A stretch of DNA of 64,000 bases, taken from NCBI RefSeq assembly GCF_014207745.1, contig NZ_JACHJB010000004.1:248001-312000 (forward strand), in the 5' to 3' direction. A program made the position numbers and the translations under genes. The stretch is from Nonomuraea muscovyensis. GTDB taxonomy: Bacteria > Actinomycetota > Actinomycetes > Streptosporangiales > Streptosporangiaceae. Under the pieces are notes generated by a model that saw only the letters and a program-made list of their open reading frames with translations, was not told where the DNA came from and did no database searches. Below are positions 8,164 through 16,805 of the stretch, piece after piece (the stretch's first letter is position 1; each line of letters opens with the position of its first letter).

Positions 8164-8670
8164 TCAGCGCCTGAACGACCCCGGGTTGAACACCACGAAC
8201 CCGTCGCCGCACGCCGGCAGGCCCCGCACCCGCGAATCGCCCGCCGGCCATTCGTCGCCGGCCGCGGTCACGGTGTCGCCGTCGAGCAGCAGGCCGAAGG
8301 ACGGCCCCCGCACCCCCCGCCTGCCGCCGTCGGTCAGGGGCTCGGTGCCGGGCGGCCAGACCGGGGTGAGGGCGACGGCACGCCCGTCTCTGGTGGCTGT
8401 GACGACGAGGCAGCGGCCGTCCGCGCGGTAGGCCAGCCTGCCGCCCACCTCCATGTCGGCGCCGTAGGTCATGTTGTGCACGAGGATCGCGGGATCGCCG
8501 TCGCGGGCGACGATCCGGTCCGGTCCCGGTGTCGCCTCACCGGCGGCCGGGGCGGTGCCGCCATCTGTGCCGCCCGTGGGGCCGCTCGTGGGGCCGCTCG
8601 TGGGGCCGCTCGCGCAGGCGGCCGTGATCACGAGGAGCGGGACGAGTGCGGCGAGCGCGCTGCGGGCCAC
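8164..8670 (-). CDS. Putative lipoprotein, unknown function
   Basis: The start GTG 8670 is chosen because CTGGAGG lies just upstream; the frame can be read further but without a ribosome site. The 168-residue product begins VARSALAALVPLLVITAACAS, a signal peptide with a lipobox-like TAAC, so it is probably lipid-anchored. A GPTSGPTSGPTGG repeat linker follows, then a small domain of about 120 residues with two cysteines (RCLVV, PACGD) that I do not recognise. It is downstream of, and co-oriented with, the S1 protease gene but separated from it by a hairpin. Confidence 0.6.
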   Translation of the reverse strand: MARSALAALVPLLVITAACASGPTSGPTSGPTGGTDGGTAPAAGEATPGPDRIVARDGDPAILVHNMTYGADMEVGGRLAYRADGRCLVVTATRDGRAVALTPVWPPGTEPLTDGGRRGVRGPSFGLLLDGDTVTAAGDEWPAGDSRVRGLPACGDGFVVFNPGSFRR

Positions 8671-8770
8671 GGTGACCTCCAGGTGCCGTCGGGAGTGCGA
8701 TGCCTGACGGGAGGACAACGGCCACCGCCTGCCCGGCGGTTCACCAGCCTGCCGGAGGAGGGCGGGGCGC

Positions 8771-8788
8771 GCCCGCCGCGGGGCGGGC
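8771..8788. terminator. Hairpin downstream of serine protease
   Basis: GCCCGCC-GCGG-GGCGGGC forms a 7-bp GC stem with a 4-base loop between the protease stop and the lipoprotein gene. It is a likely terminator for the protease transcript. Confidence 0.5.
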
Positions 8789-8837
8789 CGGGCGCGTCGC
8801 CGTCATCGTGGTGCGCCGACGCGGGAGGGCGTCGCCG

Positions 8838-10214
8838 TCAGCGCGTCCAGACGTCGTACTTGCGGTTCTGGTAGAGGTAGGCGGGCGTGAACGCGGACTC
8901 GCCGCCGATCTTGCCGAAGTGGATGCCGTACGCCATGCCGCCGTAGTACCACGGGCCCCCGGAGTCGCCGCCCGCGCTGATGTCCTTGTCCATGACGACC
9001 ATGTGCTTCTTGCCGCCGCTGGAGACGTCGCGGCGGGCCACCTTCGCGCAACTGGCTCCCGTCGCCTTGCCGAAGTGGCAGATGCGGGTGCCGACCGAGG
9101 GCATGCCCGACCTGCTGTCGGCGTAGCGCTTCTTGTTCCAGTCGTAGTAGAAGGTGCGGGTCGGCGACTTCGAGCCCACCGTGTAGTAGGCCAGGTCGCC
9201 CCAGTCGCCGACGTGCGCCCACACGCGCGACACGGACGTGGAGCCGCCGTCGCCGCTGTGGTTGGCGTAGGTGCGCGTCGCGGTGCTCTGCCCGCAGTGG
9301 CCGGCGGTGCCGTGCCGCTTGGTGTTGCTGGTGATGTACTTCAGGTTGAAGCCGGACGTGCAGGTGCCCAGCGTCCCGCCGCCGCGGATGTACTTGTCCT
9401 CCGGCTCGGCGGCCCTGTCGACGAGGGCGATTTCCACCCTGACTCCGGCCGCGAGCGCCTGCCGGGGCACGAGATCCGCCGCGGCCGCTGCACGGTCGGC
9501 GACCTGCCCGCGCAGCTGGGCCTCCACCTGGACGGCCCCGGTGCGTACGTCGTACGACGTGGAGGCGTCGGCCACCGTGTCGTTGCCGATGACCGCCTCG
9601 TGGGCGCCCGTGCCGGCGGCGGCGAGCTCGGCCTCGGAGTAGCCCCGGCCGGCGGCGAGGTCCACCCGCACCGGCAGCGTCCTGGCCAGCTCGACGGCCT
9701 TGGCCGGGACGTCACCCTTGAACCCGAACCAGGCGCTGTCGTCGTTCTTCACCGCGCCGGAGAACTCCGCCGGGAAGGCCGCGGCCAGCTCCGCCGCCAC
9801 CTTCTCGAACTCGTCCTGCCAGGCGACCCGGTCGATCGCCTCGGCCAGGCCGATGCCCTCGGCGGCGGCGATGCGCCTGAGGTCCTCGATCTCCGCCGCG
9901 TGCATGTCGTCGATCATGACGTCGGGGACGTCTACGGGGCCGTCCGGCTGGTTGGCCGCGGCGGTGCGCTGGGCGGCGGCGGTGGTGGAGAGGTGGTCGG
10001 CGACGGCCTGCTCGAAGGGGATGCCGCGCTGCGCGGCCTGCTGCTTGATGGCTTCGAGGGTGGGGCGGTCGGGCTTGGGCTGGGCGTCGGCCGCGAGGGT
10101 GATCGAGGCCGACGCGGCAGGATCGGCGGACGCGGGCCACGGGGCCAGGGCGACCAGGGAGACGGTCAGGGTGATCGCGGCCGAGACCCCGCCGGCCGTG
10201 CGTAAGGTGGGCAC
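8838..10214 (-). CDS. Secreted S1-family serine protease (trypsin/alpha-lytic-like) with long pro-region
   Basis: 458 residues. A signal peptide (MPTLRTAGGVSAAITLTVSLVAL...ASA) is followed by a pro-region of about 220 residues, as in proteases of the alpha-lytic/streptogrisin type that need a folding propeptide. The catalytic domain shows the His motif GTAGHCGQ, a likely Asp in WGDLAYY and the nucleophile in GGDSGGPW (Ser418), ending GIHFGKIGGESAFTPAYLY. Paired cysteines around the His and Ser motifs fit the family. It should be exported and self-matured. It is a stand-alone gene with a divergent AlkZ-like neighbour. The family is firm; the cleavage specificity is not predictable by eye. Confidence 0.85.
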   Translation of the reverse strand: MPTLRTAGGVSAAITLTVSLVALAPWPASADPAASASITLAADAQPKPDRPTLEAIKQQAAQRGIPFEQAVADHLSTTAAAQRTAAANQPDGPVDVPDVMIDDMHAAEIEDLRRIAAAEGIGLAEAIDRVAWQDEFEKVAAELAAAFPAEFSGAVKNDDSAWFGFKGDVPAKAVELARTLPVRVDLAAGRGYSEAELAAAGTGAHEAVIGNDTVADASTSYDVRTGAVQVEAQLRGQVADRAAAAADLVPRQALAAGVRVEIALVDRAAEPEDKYIRGGGTLGTCTSGFNLKYITSNTKRHGTAGHCGQSTATRTYANHSGDGGSTSVSRVWAHVGDWGDLAYYTVGSKSPTRTFYYDWNKKRYADSRSGMPSVGTRICHFGKATGASCAKVARRDVSSGGKKHMVVMDKDISAGGDSGGPWYYGGMAYGIHFGKIGGESAFTPAYLYQNRKYDVWTR

Positions 10215-10346
10215 GAAGCTGCCTCCACATATGGGGCGAAACTTGCATGACAGCGATCATGCTCACCCAGGTGACGATCATCGTCAAGGGACGGTTCCGC
10301 CCAACGCGGAACGTACTCTTCCGCGATGCTCCCTACCGTGGAGCCC

Positions 10347-11522
10347 ATGGATCCCCTCATCAGCCGCAGGGCGCTGAACCGTGCCACCCTGGAGCGGCAG
10401 TTCCTCCTCCGCCGTACGGACCGGCCCGTGGTCGAGGTCGTCGAGCACCTCGGCGGCCTGCAGGCGCAGACCCCGCACACCTGGTACACCGGCCTGTGGA
10501 ACCGGATCGACGGGTTCCGGGCGGATGACGCCTCCGCCCGGCTGGAGTCGCGGGAGCTGGTGCGGATCGCGCTGCAGCGCTCCACCATCCACCTGGTGAG
10601 CGCGCGCGACTGCCTGGCGATGCGGCCGCTGGTGCAGGTGGTCACCGAGCGGATGACGCGGACGACGTTCGGCCGGCGGCTGGCCGGGGTGGACCTGGAC
10701 GAGCTGGCCGCGGTGGGACGGGCGCTGCTGGAGGAGCGGCCGATGACGTTCGCGGAGCTGGGACGGGCGCTGGCCGGGCGGTGGCCGGACCACGACCCGC
10801 ACGCGCTGGGGCAGGGCGTGCGCTGGCTGGTGCCGCTGGCGCAGGTGCCGCCGCGCGGGCTGTGGGGCAGGAGCGGGCCGATCGCGCACGCACCCGCCGA
10901 CACGTGGCTCGCGGGCACAGAAGCAGGCACAGAAGCGGGCACCCGAGCGAAGGCTCACGCGAGGGCTCAGGCGGGCGGTCAGGCGGGCACGGGAGTGGCC
11001 CCGATGACGCCGGCCGAGCTGGTGGTGCGCTATCTGGCGGCGTTCGGCCCGGCGACGGTCAAGGACGTGCAGACCTGGTCGGGGTTGACGCGGCTGGCCG
11101 AGGTGGTGGAGGGGCTCGATCTGGTGCGGTTCCGGGACGAGGACGGGCGGACGTACCACGACCTGCCGGACGCGCCGCGGCCCGGCGACGACGTGCCCGC
11201 GCCGGTGCGGCTGATGTACGACTTCGACAACCTGTTCCTGTCCCACGCCGACCGGTCGAGGGTGATCACCGAGGCCGGGTTCGCCGCCATGCGGGGCTTC
11301 ATGGGGACGAACGTCATGCCCCGGCTCATCCTCGTCGACGGCTTCACCGCCGGCGACTGGACACTGACCCGGACCAGGGGCACCTCCACGCTCGGGCTCC
11401 ACCTGTGGGAGCCGATCGCCGACCTCCGGGCGGTGGAGCAGGAGGGGCGACGGCTGCTGGAGTTCCTGGCCCCGGGCGACCGGCATGAGACATCAGTCTT
11501 TGACCGCCCCTCCAAGACCTGA
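10347..11522 (+). CDS. Winged-helix DNA-binding protein of the AlkZ-like (HTH_42) family
   Basis: 391 residues from ATG 10347 (GTGGAG just upstream); an in-frame ATG at 10326 would add 7 residues. The N-terminus ISRRALNRATLERQFLLRR..VVEVVEHLGGLQAQTPHTWYTGLW is characteristic of the family that includes the interstrand-crosslink DNA glycosylase AlkZ of Streptomyces, with repeated winged-helix modules. An unusual Gly-Thr-Glu-Ala repeat (GTEAGTEAGTRAKAHARAQ) lies at about residues 197-225, coded by near-repeats at 10912-10990, and is probably a flexible insertion. Whether this member is a glycosylase acting on lesions of a particular genotoxin cannot be told. Its 3' end overlaps the convergent permease gene by 30 bases. 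Confidence 0.72.
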   Translation: MDPLISRRALNRATLERQFLLRRTDRPVVEVVEHLGGLQAQTPHTWYTGLWNRIDGFRADDASARLESRELVRIALQRSTIHLVSARDCLAMRPLVQVVTERMTRTTFGRRLAGVDLDELAAVGRALLEERPMTFAELGRALAGRWPDHDPHALGQGVRWLVPLAQVPPRGLWGRSGPIAHAPADTWLAGTEAGTEAGTRAKAHARAQAGGQAGTGVAPMTPAELVVRYLAAFGPATVKDVQTWSGLTRLAEVVEGLDLVRFRDEDGRTYHDLPDAPRPGDDVPAPVRLMYDFDNLFLSHADRSRVITEAGFAAMRGFMGTNVMPRLILVDGFTAGDWTLTRTRGTSTLGLHLWEPIADLRAVEQEGRRLLEFLAPGDRHETSVFDRPSKT

Positions 11523-12314
11523 CACGAGCCGGCGCTGGACCGCCACGAAGAAGATCAGCACCGGGATCGTCATCAGCGTCGAGGCCGCCATGATCCCGCC
11601 CCAGTCGTTCTCGTCCGGTTTGAAGAAGACGAGCAGCGCGGCCGGCAGGGTCTGGTTGTCCTTGGCCGAGATGATGAACGTCCTGGCGAAGACGAAGTCG
11701 TTCCAGGCCGTGATGAACGAGAAGACGGCGGTCGCGACCAGACCGGGCGCGACCAGCGGGAACAGGATGCGCCACAGCACGGTCGCGCGGCTCGCGCCGT
11801 CGATCAGCGCCGCCTCCTCCAGCGCCTCCGGCACGGCGGCGACGAAGCCGCGCATCATCCAGACGGCGAACGGCAGCGAGAACGCCAGGTGCACGAGCAC
11901 CAACGAGGCGAGGGTGTTGAGCAGCCCCGCGTCGCGCACCACGAAGAACAGCGGGATCGTCAGCGCCTCCACCGGCACCATCTGCGCCACCAGGAACATG
12001 ATCAGCACCGTGGTGCGGAACCGGAAGGCGAACCGGGTGACCGCCACGGCGGCGAGGAAGGCCACCAGGGCCGACAGCACCACGACCGACAGCGCCACGA
12101 CCGCGCTGTTGACGAGGTAGCGGGCGAACCCCTCGCCGGTGAGCACCCGAGCGAAGTGCTCCAGGGTCGGGTGGAGAGTCCACGGCCGCACGTCGAGCGA
12201 CTGGATCTCCCCGGCGGGTTTGACCGCCGACAGCGCCATCCAGTAGATCGGGAAGGCGGTCAGGAACGCCACGACCAGCGCCACCGCGTTGGCCGCGTGC
12301 CGAGTGGTGCGCAC
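11493..12314 (-). CDS. Carbohydrate ABC transporter permease (MalG-like)
   Basis: The true start is GTG 12314, which overlaps the stop of the upstream permease by one base (TAGTG); the longer open frame further upstream is a shadow of that gene. The 273-residue protein has six hydrophobic segments and the family EAA loop EEAALIDGASRATVLWRILFP (positions about 165-185), which contacts the ATPase. It is the inner-membrane second permease of a CUT1 importer; the ATPase is not encoded here, which is normal for CUT1 systems that share MsiK. The 3' end overlaps the convergent winged-helix gene by 30 bases. Confidence 0.88.
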   Translation of the reverse strand: MRTTRHAANAVALVVAFLTAFPIYWMALSAVKPAGEIQSLDVRPWTLHPTLEHFARVLTGEGFARYLVNSAVVALSVVVLSALVAFLAAVAVTRFAFRFRTTVLIMFLVAQMVPVEALTIPLFFVVRDAGLLNTLASLVLVHLAFSLPFAVWMMRGFVAAVPEALEEAALIDGASRATVLWRILFPLVAPGLVATAVFSFITAWNDFVFARTFIISAKDNQTLPAALLVFFKPDENDWGGIMAASTLMTIPVLIFFVAVQRRLVSGLGGAVKD

Positions 12315-13243
12315 TAGAGCCTCTCCCCCGTCCGGTGCAGCGCCCGGATGTAGAACATGGTCACGACGAGCAGGATCGACGTCATCACCACGCCGATGGC
12401 CGAGCCGAGCCCGTACTCCGAGGAGCCGAAGGCGGTCTGGTAGGCGTAGACGTTGAGCACGGTGTTCTGCCCGGCGATGCCGCCGCCGTTGGTCATCACG
12501 TAGATCTGGGTGAAGATCTTGAAGTCCCAGATGACCGACTGGATGACGACGATGGTGATCAGCGGCCGCAGCATGGGCACGATCACCCGCCGGAACGACT
12601 GCCAGGCGGACGCCCCGTCCAGCGCGGCCGCCTCCAGCACCGAGCCGGGCACGGCCTGGATGCCCGCGTACAGCGTCACCATGACGAACGGGAAGGAGTG
12701 CCACACGACGGTGGCGCCGACCACCCCGAACGCCACCCACCTGTCGAAGAACCAGTTGAACCCCTCCATGCCGAGCACCTGGTTGACCAGCCCGAGGTCG
12801 GCGTCGAAGAGGAACATCCACACGGTCGAGCCGGTCATCGCGGGCGCCGCCCAGGCGCCGAGGGCGGCCAGCGACAGCGCCGCCCTCGGCACGGTCCCGA
12901 CGCGGGTCATGAGCACGGCCAGCGCCGCGCCCACGGCCAGGGTGGCGACCACCAGCGCGGCGGCGAACCCCACGGTCTGCAGCAGCACGCTCCAGAACCG
13001 GGCGTCGCCGAACAGGGTCGCGTAGTTGCCGATGCCGACGAACGTGGTCGGCTGCCCGCCGCTGACCTGGGCCTGCCGGTAGTCGAAGACCGACAGCAGG
13101 CCCAGCATGTAGATCGGGTAGCCGAACAGCGGCACGAGGACGGCGAGGGCGGGCAGCAGGTACAGCCACGGCCGCGGCCCGCCCGGCCCGCGCGTCGTGC
13201 GGGCCCGCCGCCGGGCGGCGACGGGCGTCGCCGCCGCGGTCAC
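12314..13243 (-). CDS. Carbohydrate ABC transporter permease (MalF-like)
   Basis: GTG 13243 overlaps the upstream stop (GTGA, 4 bases), so it is translationally coupled to the binding protein. It has 309 residues, a basic N-terminus, then PWLYLLPALAVLVPLFGYPIY and further membrane segments, with the EAA motif EAAALDGASAWQSFRRVIVP. It forms the heterodimeric channel with the following permease. The substrate is unknown; the neighbouring IclR and KDG-type kinase suggest a sugar acid or oligo-uronide. Confidence 0.88.
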   Translation of the reverse strand: MTAAATPVAARRRARTTRGPGGPRPWLYLLPALAVLVPLFGYPIYMLGLLSVFDYRQAQVSGGQPTTFVGIGNYATLFGDARFWSVLLQTVGFAAALVVATLAVGAALAVLMTRVGTVPRAALSLAALGAWAAPAMTGSTVWMFLFDADLGLVNQVLGMEGFNWFFDRWVAFGVVGATVVWHSFPFVMVTLYAGIQAVPGSVLEAAALDGASAWQSFRRVIVPMLRPLITIVVIQSVIWDFKIFTQIYVMTNGGGIAGQNTVLNVYAYQTAFGSSEYGLGSAIGVVMTSILLVVTMFYIRALHRTGERL

Positions 13244-14493
13244 GAGCTGCCGAGGGCCGTCTTGACGGAGGCGGCCGCCTCCGTCGTGGCCTCGTCCACG
13301 CTCGCCTGCCCGGTGGCGGCCTTCTGCAGCATGGTCGGGATGACCTTGCCGTTGTCGATCTTCACCCAGCCCGGGTGGACGGGCACGAACCGGGTGCCCC
13401 TGGCGACGGTGTCGAGGAACGGCTTGAGGAAGGCGTCCTTGGCGGCCAGCTCGTCGCGGGCGGCGGTGAGGGTCGGCAGGTTGCCCATCGCCTCGTACAT
13501 CTTGGTCTGGTACGTCTTGCCGCCGAGCAGCTTGACGAACTCCGTGGCGAGCGTGCGGTGCCGGGCGTTCCTCAGCACGCCGAGGTTGTTGCCACCGGCG
13601 AAGGCGGGCGCGACGGAGCCGGGCTCGAAGCCGGGCAGCGGCACCACCTGGTACTTGCCGGCCGCCGCCCCGGCGTCCACGGCCGAACGGCTGAAGTTGC
13701 CGAGGATGCCCATGGCCGCCTTGCCGCTGGCGAACAGCTCGACCGTCTTGCCGCCGGTCAGCGACGCGCACGCCTGCGGTGGGCAGACGGCGTCGGACAG
13801 CAGGCCGGTGTACGCCTGGACGCCCCTGCGCGACTCGGCCGAGCCGAGGGCGGTGATGTCGCCGCCCGCGGCCCACACGAACGGCAGGGCGCCGAAGGTG
13901 TACTCGCCGCCGACGGCGATGCCGTACAGGTCGGGTTTCTTCTCGCGGATGGTCCGGGCCGTCCTGGTCAGCTCCTCGACCGAGGTGGGCGGCTTGAGGC
14001 CCAGCTCCTCGAAGACGTCCGTGCGGTAGTACAGGGCGCGCACGCCGATGAACCACGGCAGGCCGTAGACCTTGCCGTCCACGGAGGCCGACTTCATCAG
14101 GTCAGCGTTGACGTCGACGCCCCGCAGGTCTGCCGCCAGGTCGGTGAAGCCGCCCGCGGCGGCGTACTCGGCGAGGTCGGTGTTGCCGTACTCGGCGACG
14201 TCCGGCGAGCTGGACGGGTCGTTGAAGGCGCCCTTGAACTTCTCGTGGCGGGCGGGCGTGGTCGGGATGTAGCTGACCTCGACCCTGACGTCCCGGTGGG
14301 CGGCGGTGAACTCCTTGATCGCCTCGCCGACGACCTTCTCCTTGGGGGCCCGGTTGGGCTCGTCGTAGAGCCACACGCGCAGCGTCCCGGTCTTGTCGTC
14401 TCCGCCGCCGGACGTGGGGGCGGTCGAGGGGGGCGCGCAGGCCGCCAGGGCCGCTAGGGCGGCGCCGGCCACGGCACAGTAAAGAAACTTCAC
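13240..14493 (-). CDS. Sugar ABC transporter substrate-binding lipoprotein
   Basis: 417 residues from GTG 14493 with AGGAGG upstream. The signal peptide KFLYCAVAGAALAALAAC ends in a lipobox, giving a lipid-anchored binding protein. The body has the family-1 extracellular solute-binding pattern (VWLYDEPNRAPKEKVV..., GLPWFIGVRALYYRTDVFEELGLKPP, FASGKAAMGILGNFS). It is the first gene of a three-gene CUT1 operon and is divergent from the IclR gene, with a perfect operator-like palindrome between. Confidence 0.9.
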   Translation of the reverse strand: MKFLYCAVAGAALAALAACAPPSTAPTSGGGDDKTGTLRVWLYDEPNRAPKEKVVGEAIKEFTAAHRDVRVEVSYIPTTPARHEKFKGAFNDPSSSPDVAEYGNTDLAEYAAAGGFTDLAADLRGVDVNADLMKSASVDGKVYGLPWFIGVRALYYRTDVFEELGLKPPTSVEELTRTARTIREKKPDLYGIAVGGEYTFGALPFVWAAGGDITALGSAESRRGVQAYTGLLSDAVCPPQACASLTGGKTVELFASGKAAMGILGNFSRSAVDAGAAAGKYQVVPLPGFEPGSVAPAFAGGNNLGVLRNARHRTLATEFVKLLGGKTYQTKMYEAMGNLPTLTAARDELAAKDAFLKPFLDTVARGTRFVPVHPGWVKIDNGKVIPTMLQKAATGQASVDEATTEAAASVKTALGSS

Positions 14494-14555
14494 TATTACC
14501 TCCTGGCGTAGAGACTAGGAACGGCCCGGGCGGCACGGAAGGGCTCCGCCGACTT

Positions 14556-14572
14556 GTTGTGCACTGCACAAC
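14556..14572. promoter_or_regulatory. Perfect 8-bp inverted repeat, candidate IclR operator
   Basis: GTTGTGCA-C-TGCACAAC is a 17-base palindrome with one central base. It sits in the 131-base divergent region between the sugar importer and the IclR gene, about 63 bases from the importer start and about 53 from the regulator start, so one site can control both directions. Confidence 0.65.
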
Positions 14573-14624
14573 GCTGTGCTGCAGATGCAGACGTCCGGCG
14601 AGACCACGGCCTAACATGATCGGC

Positions 14625-15380
14625 GTGCCCGAGCGCAACCAGTCAGCCTCCCTCCGCCGCGCGCTCGCGGTGCTGGACCGGGTGCGGGCCTCCAACGGCC
14701 TGACGCTCACCCAGCTCGCCGAGGCGGTGGGCCTGTCCAAGAGCACCGTGCTCCGGCTGACCGTCCCGCTCGTCGAGGCCAGGCTGCTCGAACGCGACCG
14801 CAGGACCGGCGCGTACCGGCTCGGCCACGGCACGCTGGAGCTGGGCCAGGCCTACCTCGCGGGTCTCGACCTGCGCGCGGTGGCGGCCGAGGAGTCGCAC
14901 CGGCTGGTGGCCGAGGTGCGCGAGACGGTCCACCTCGTCGTGTACGAGCCGCCGCACGTCGTCTACATCGACAAGGTGGAGAACGAGACCAACGTGCGCA
15001 TGGCCTCGCGCATCGGCAGCCGCGGCCCCCTGCACAGCACGGCCGTGGGCAAGGCCATCCTCGCCTGGCTGCCGGACGACACCGTGGACGGGCTCGACCT
15101 GGACGTCATGACCAGGCGCACCATCAGCGACCCGGCCAGGCTGCGCACGGAGCTGGCGAGCGTGCGCAGGCGCGGTTACAGCGTGGACGACCGCGAGAAC
15201 GAACCCGAGGTGCGCTGCGTCGGCGCGCCGATCTTCAACCACACCGGCACCGTGGTCGCCGCCATCTCCATCTCCGGCCTGTCCTCGCGGATCACCGCCG
15301 CGCGGGTGCGGGAGCTGGGGCCGATGGTGGCCGCCGCGGCGTCGCGCATCTCCGGAAAGCTGGGTGGCTCCTCTCGATGA
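14625..15380 (+). CDS. IclR-family transcriptional regulator
   Basis: 251 residues if read from GTG 14625; ATG 14616 gives 254. A TAACAT box at 14612-14617 lies 7 bases before GTG 14625, the spacing expected for a leaderless mRNA, and there is no Shine-Dalgarno for either start. The N-terminal helix-turn-helix is RRALAVLDRV...LTLTQLAEAVGLSKSTVLRL; the C-terminal effector domain ends in the typical FNHTGTVVAAISISGLSSRI. IclR proteins sense small acids or sugars. The gene overlaps the following kinase by the ATGA at 15377 and is divergent from the ABC importer, making it the probable local regulator. Confidence 0.9.
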   Translation: MPERNQSASLRRALAVLDRVRASNGLTLTQLAEAVGLSKSTVLRLTVPLVEARLLERDRRTGAYRLGHGTLELGQAYLAGLDLRAVAAEESHRLVAEVRETVHLVVYEPPHVVYIDKVENETNVRMASRIGSRGPLHSTAVGKAILAWLPDDTVDGLDLDVMTRRTISDPARLRTELASVRRRGYSVDDRENEPEVRCVGAPIFNHTGTVVAAISISGLSSRITAARVRELGPMVAAAASRISGKLGGSSR

Positions 15381-16330
15381 CCGATCTGGTGACCTTCGGC
15401 GAGACCATGGCACTGTTCGCCGCCCGCCGGACGGGGCCGCTGCGGTTCGCCCGCGACTTCGACCTGGGCCTGGGCGGGGCGGAGTCCAACGTGGCGATCG
15501 GCGTGGCCCGGCTCGGCCACAGCGCGACCTGGGTGGGCCGGGTGGGCGCGGACGAGTTCGGCGACCTGATCCGGGCCACGCTCCTGGGCGAGGGCGTGAA
15601 CACCGAAGCCATCGCCGACCCCGGCGCGCCCACCGGGCTGATGATCAAGGGCAGGCGCACGGCCGACCTCATCGACGTCAGCTACTACCGCGGGGGCAGC
15701 GCCGGCTCCCGGCTCGCCCCCGCCGACCTCGACCCGGCGCTCATCCGGGGCGCCCGCGTGCTGCACCTGTCGGCCATCACGCCGGCGCTGTCGGCCTCCG
15801 CCCGGGAGGCGGCACGCCACGCCGTCGCCGAGGCGCGGGCCGCCGGGGTGCTCGTTTCACTCGACGTCAACTACCGGCGGGCGCTCTGGTCGCCGGAGGA
15901 GGCGGGCACGTGGCTGCGCGACACGATCGGGGACGTGGACGTGCTGTTCGCGACCGTGCCGGAGGCCCGCCTGGTGGCCGACGGCGGCGTGCCGGCCGAG
16001 CCCGTCGCGCTGGCCGAGGCGCTGGCGGCGCTCGGGCCGCGGCACGTGCTGATCAAGTCGGGCGCCGAGGGGGCCATGGAGCTGTCCGACGGGGTCGTCC
16101 GGCACGCGGAGCCGTACGAGGTGACCGAGGTGGACCCGGTCGGCGCGGGAGACGCGTTCGCGGCCGGGTGGCTGGCCGACTGGCTGGCCGGGGCCACGCC
16201 CGGGCAGCGGCTGCGGACCGCGTGCGCGGCGGGGGCGTTCGCCGTCACCTCCCAGGGCGACTGGGAGAGCCTGCCCCGGCGCGGCGACCTGAGCCTGCTG
16301 CGACGCGGCGCGGACGGCGTCAGCCGATAA
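15377..16330 (+). CDS. PfkB-family sugar kinase, 2-keto-3-deoxygluconate kinase type
   Basis: 317 residues, overlapping the IclR stop by 4 bases. It opens VTFGETMALFAA with DLGLGGAESNVAIGVARLGH, the PfkB signature 1 region as seen in KdgK-type kinases, and carries signature 2 VDPVGAGDAFAAGWLA with the catalytic Asp (about residues 254-269). It would phosphorylate a sugar or sugar acid with ATP. KDG is the most common substrate for IclR-linked members, fitting a uronate-degradation path, but no aldolase or dehydratase is in the window, so fructose-like substrates remain possible. Confidence 0.82.
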   Translation: MTDLVTFGETMALFAARRTGPLRFARDFDLGLGGAESNVAIGVARLGHSATWVGRVGADEFGDLIRATLLGEGVNTEAIADPGAPTGLMIKGRRTADLIDVSYYRGGSAGSRLAPADLDPALIRGARVLHLSAITPALSASAREAARHAVAEARAAGVLVSLDVNYRRALWSPEEAGTWLRDTIGDVDVLFATVPEARLVADGGVPAEPVALAEALAALGPRHVLIKSGAEGAMELSDGVVRHAEPYEVTEVDPVGAGDAFAAGWLADWLAGATPGQRLRTACAAGAFAVTSQGDWESLPRRGDLSLLRRGADGVSR

Positions 16331-16337
16331 TGCTCGG

Positions 16338-16805
16338 GTGACCGATGACAAGATGCCGGGGCCGCGCCCGTTACTGCGCCGTCCCGAAGACGGTGAGCTG
16401 ATCGACGTCGCGGGAGTGGCGCACTTCTTCCGGCTGACGGGCGAGCACACCGGCGGGCGGTTCGCGTTCGAGGAGTTCACCCTCGCGGGGGGCGTGGTCG
16501 GGGCCCGGCCGCACGTGCACCACGGGCACGACGAGTACTTCTACGTCCTCGACGGGGAGCTGACCCTGCACCACGGCGACGGCGAGGTGACGGCGGGGCC
16601 CGGCCACCTCCTGGCGGCGGTGCGCGGGACTCCGCACGGCTTCCGCAACGCCGGCACCGCTCCGGCGCGCGCCCTGTGCCTCTACACGCCCGCCGGGTAC
16701 GAGGGCTACTTCCGTGAGGTGCACGCGGCCGTGGCGGCCGGAGCGGAGGTGACCGACGAGCTGCTGGCGGAGTTCCGCGCCCGTCACCGCACCACCTCGG
16801 CCTGA
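16338..16805 (+). CDS. Cupin-domain protein
   Basis: 155 residues from GTG 16338, 7 bases after the kinase stop. One cupin beta-barrel is clear: motif 1 RPHVHHGHDEYFYVLDGELTL with three metal-binding histidines and a Glu, motif 2 TPHGFRNAG with the fourth His. Likely a metal-dependent small enzyme or binding protein acting on a sugar-acid intermediate of the neighbouring kinase pathway (inference). Codon 12 is TTA (16371), rare in such genomes. The stop abuts the convergent DUF4232 gene with no spacer. Confidence 0.8.
   Translation: MTDDKMPGPRPLLRRPEDGELIDVAGVAHFFRLTGEHTGGRFAFEEFTLAGGVVGARPHVHHGHDEYFYVLDGELTLHHGDGEVTAGPGHLLAAVRGTPHGFRNAGTAPARALCLYTPAGYEGYFREVHAAVAAGAEVTDELLAEFRARHRTTSA

Noticed and set aside
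10247..10290. CGATCAT-containing repeats upstream of the AlkZ-like gene as an operator
   Set aside because: The two copies are short, direct rather than inverted, and unevenly spaced; not convincing.
12314..14056. 580-codon frame joining the end of the binding-protein region to the permease
   Set aside because: The part before GTG 13243 is out of frame with, and antisense in style to, the binding-protein gene; GTGA overlap gives the proper start.
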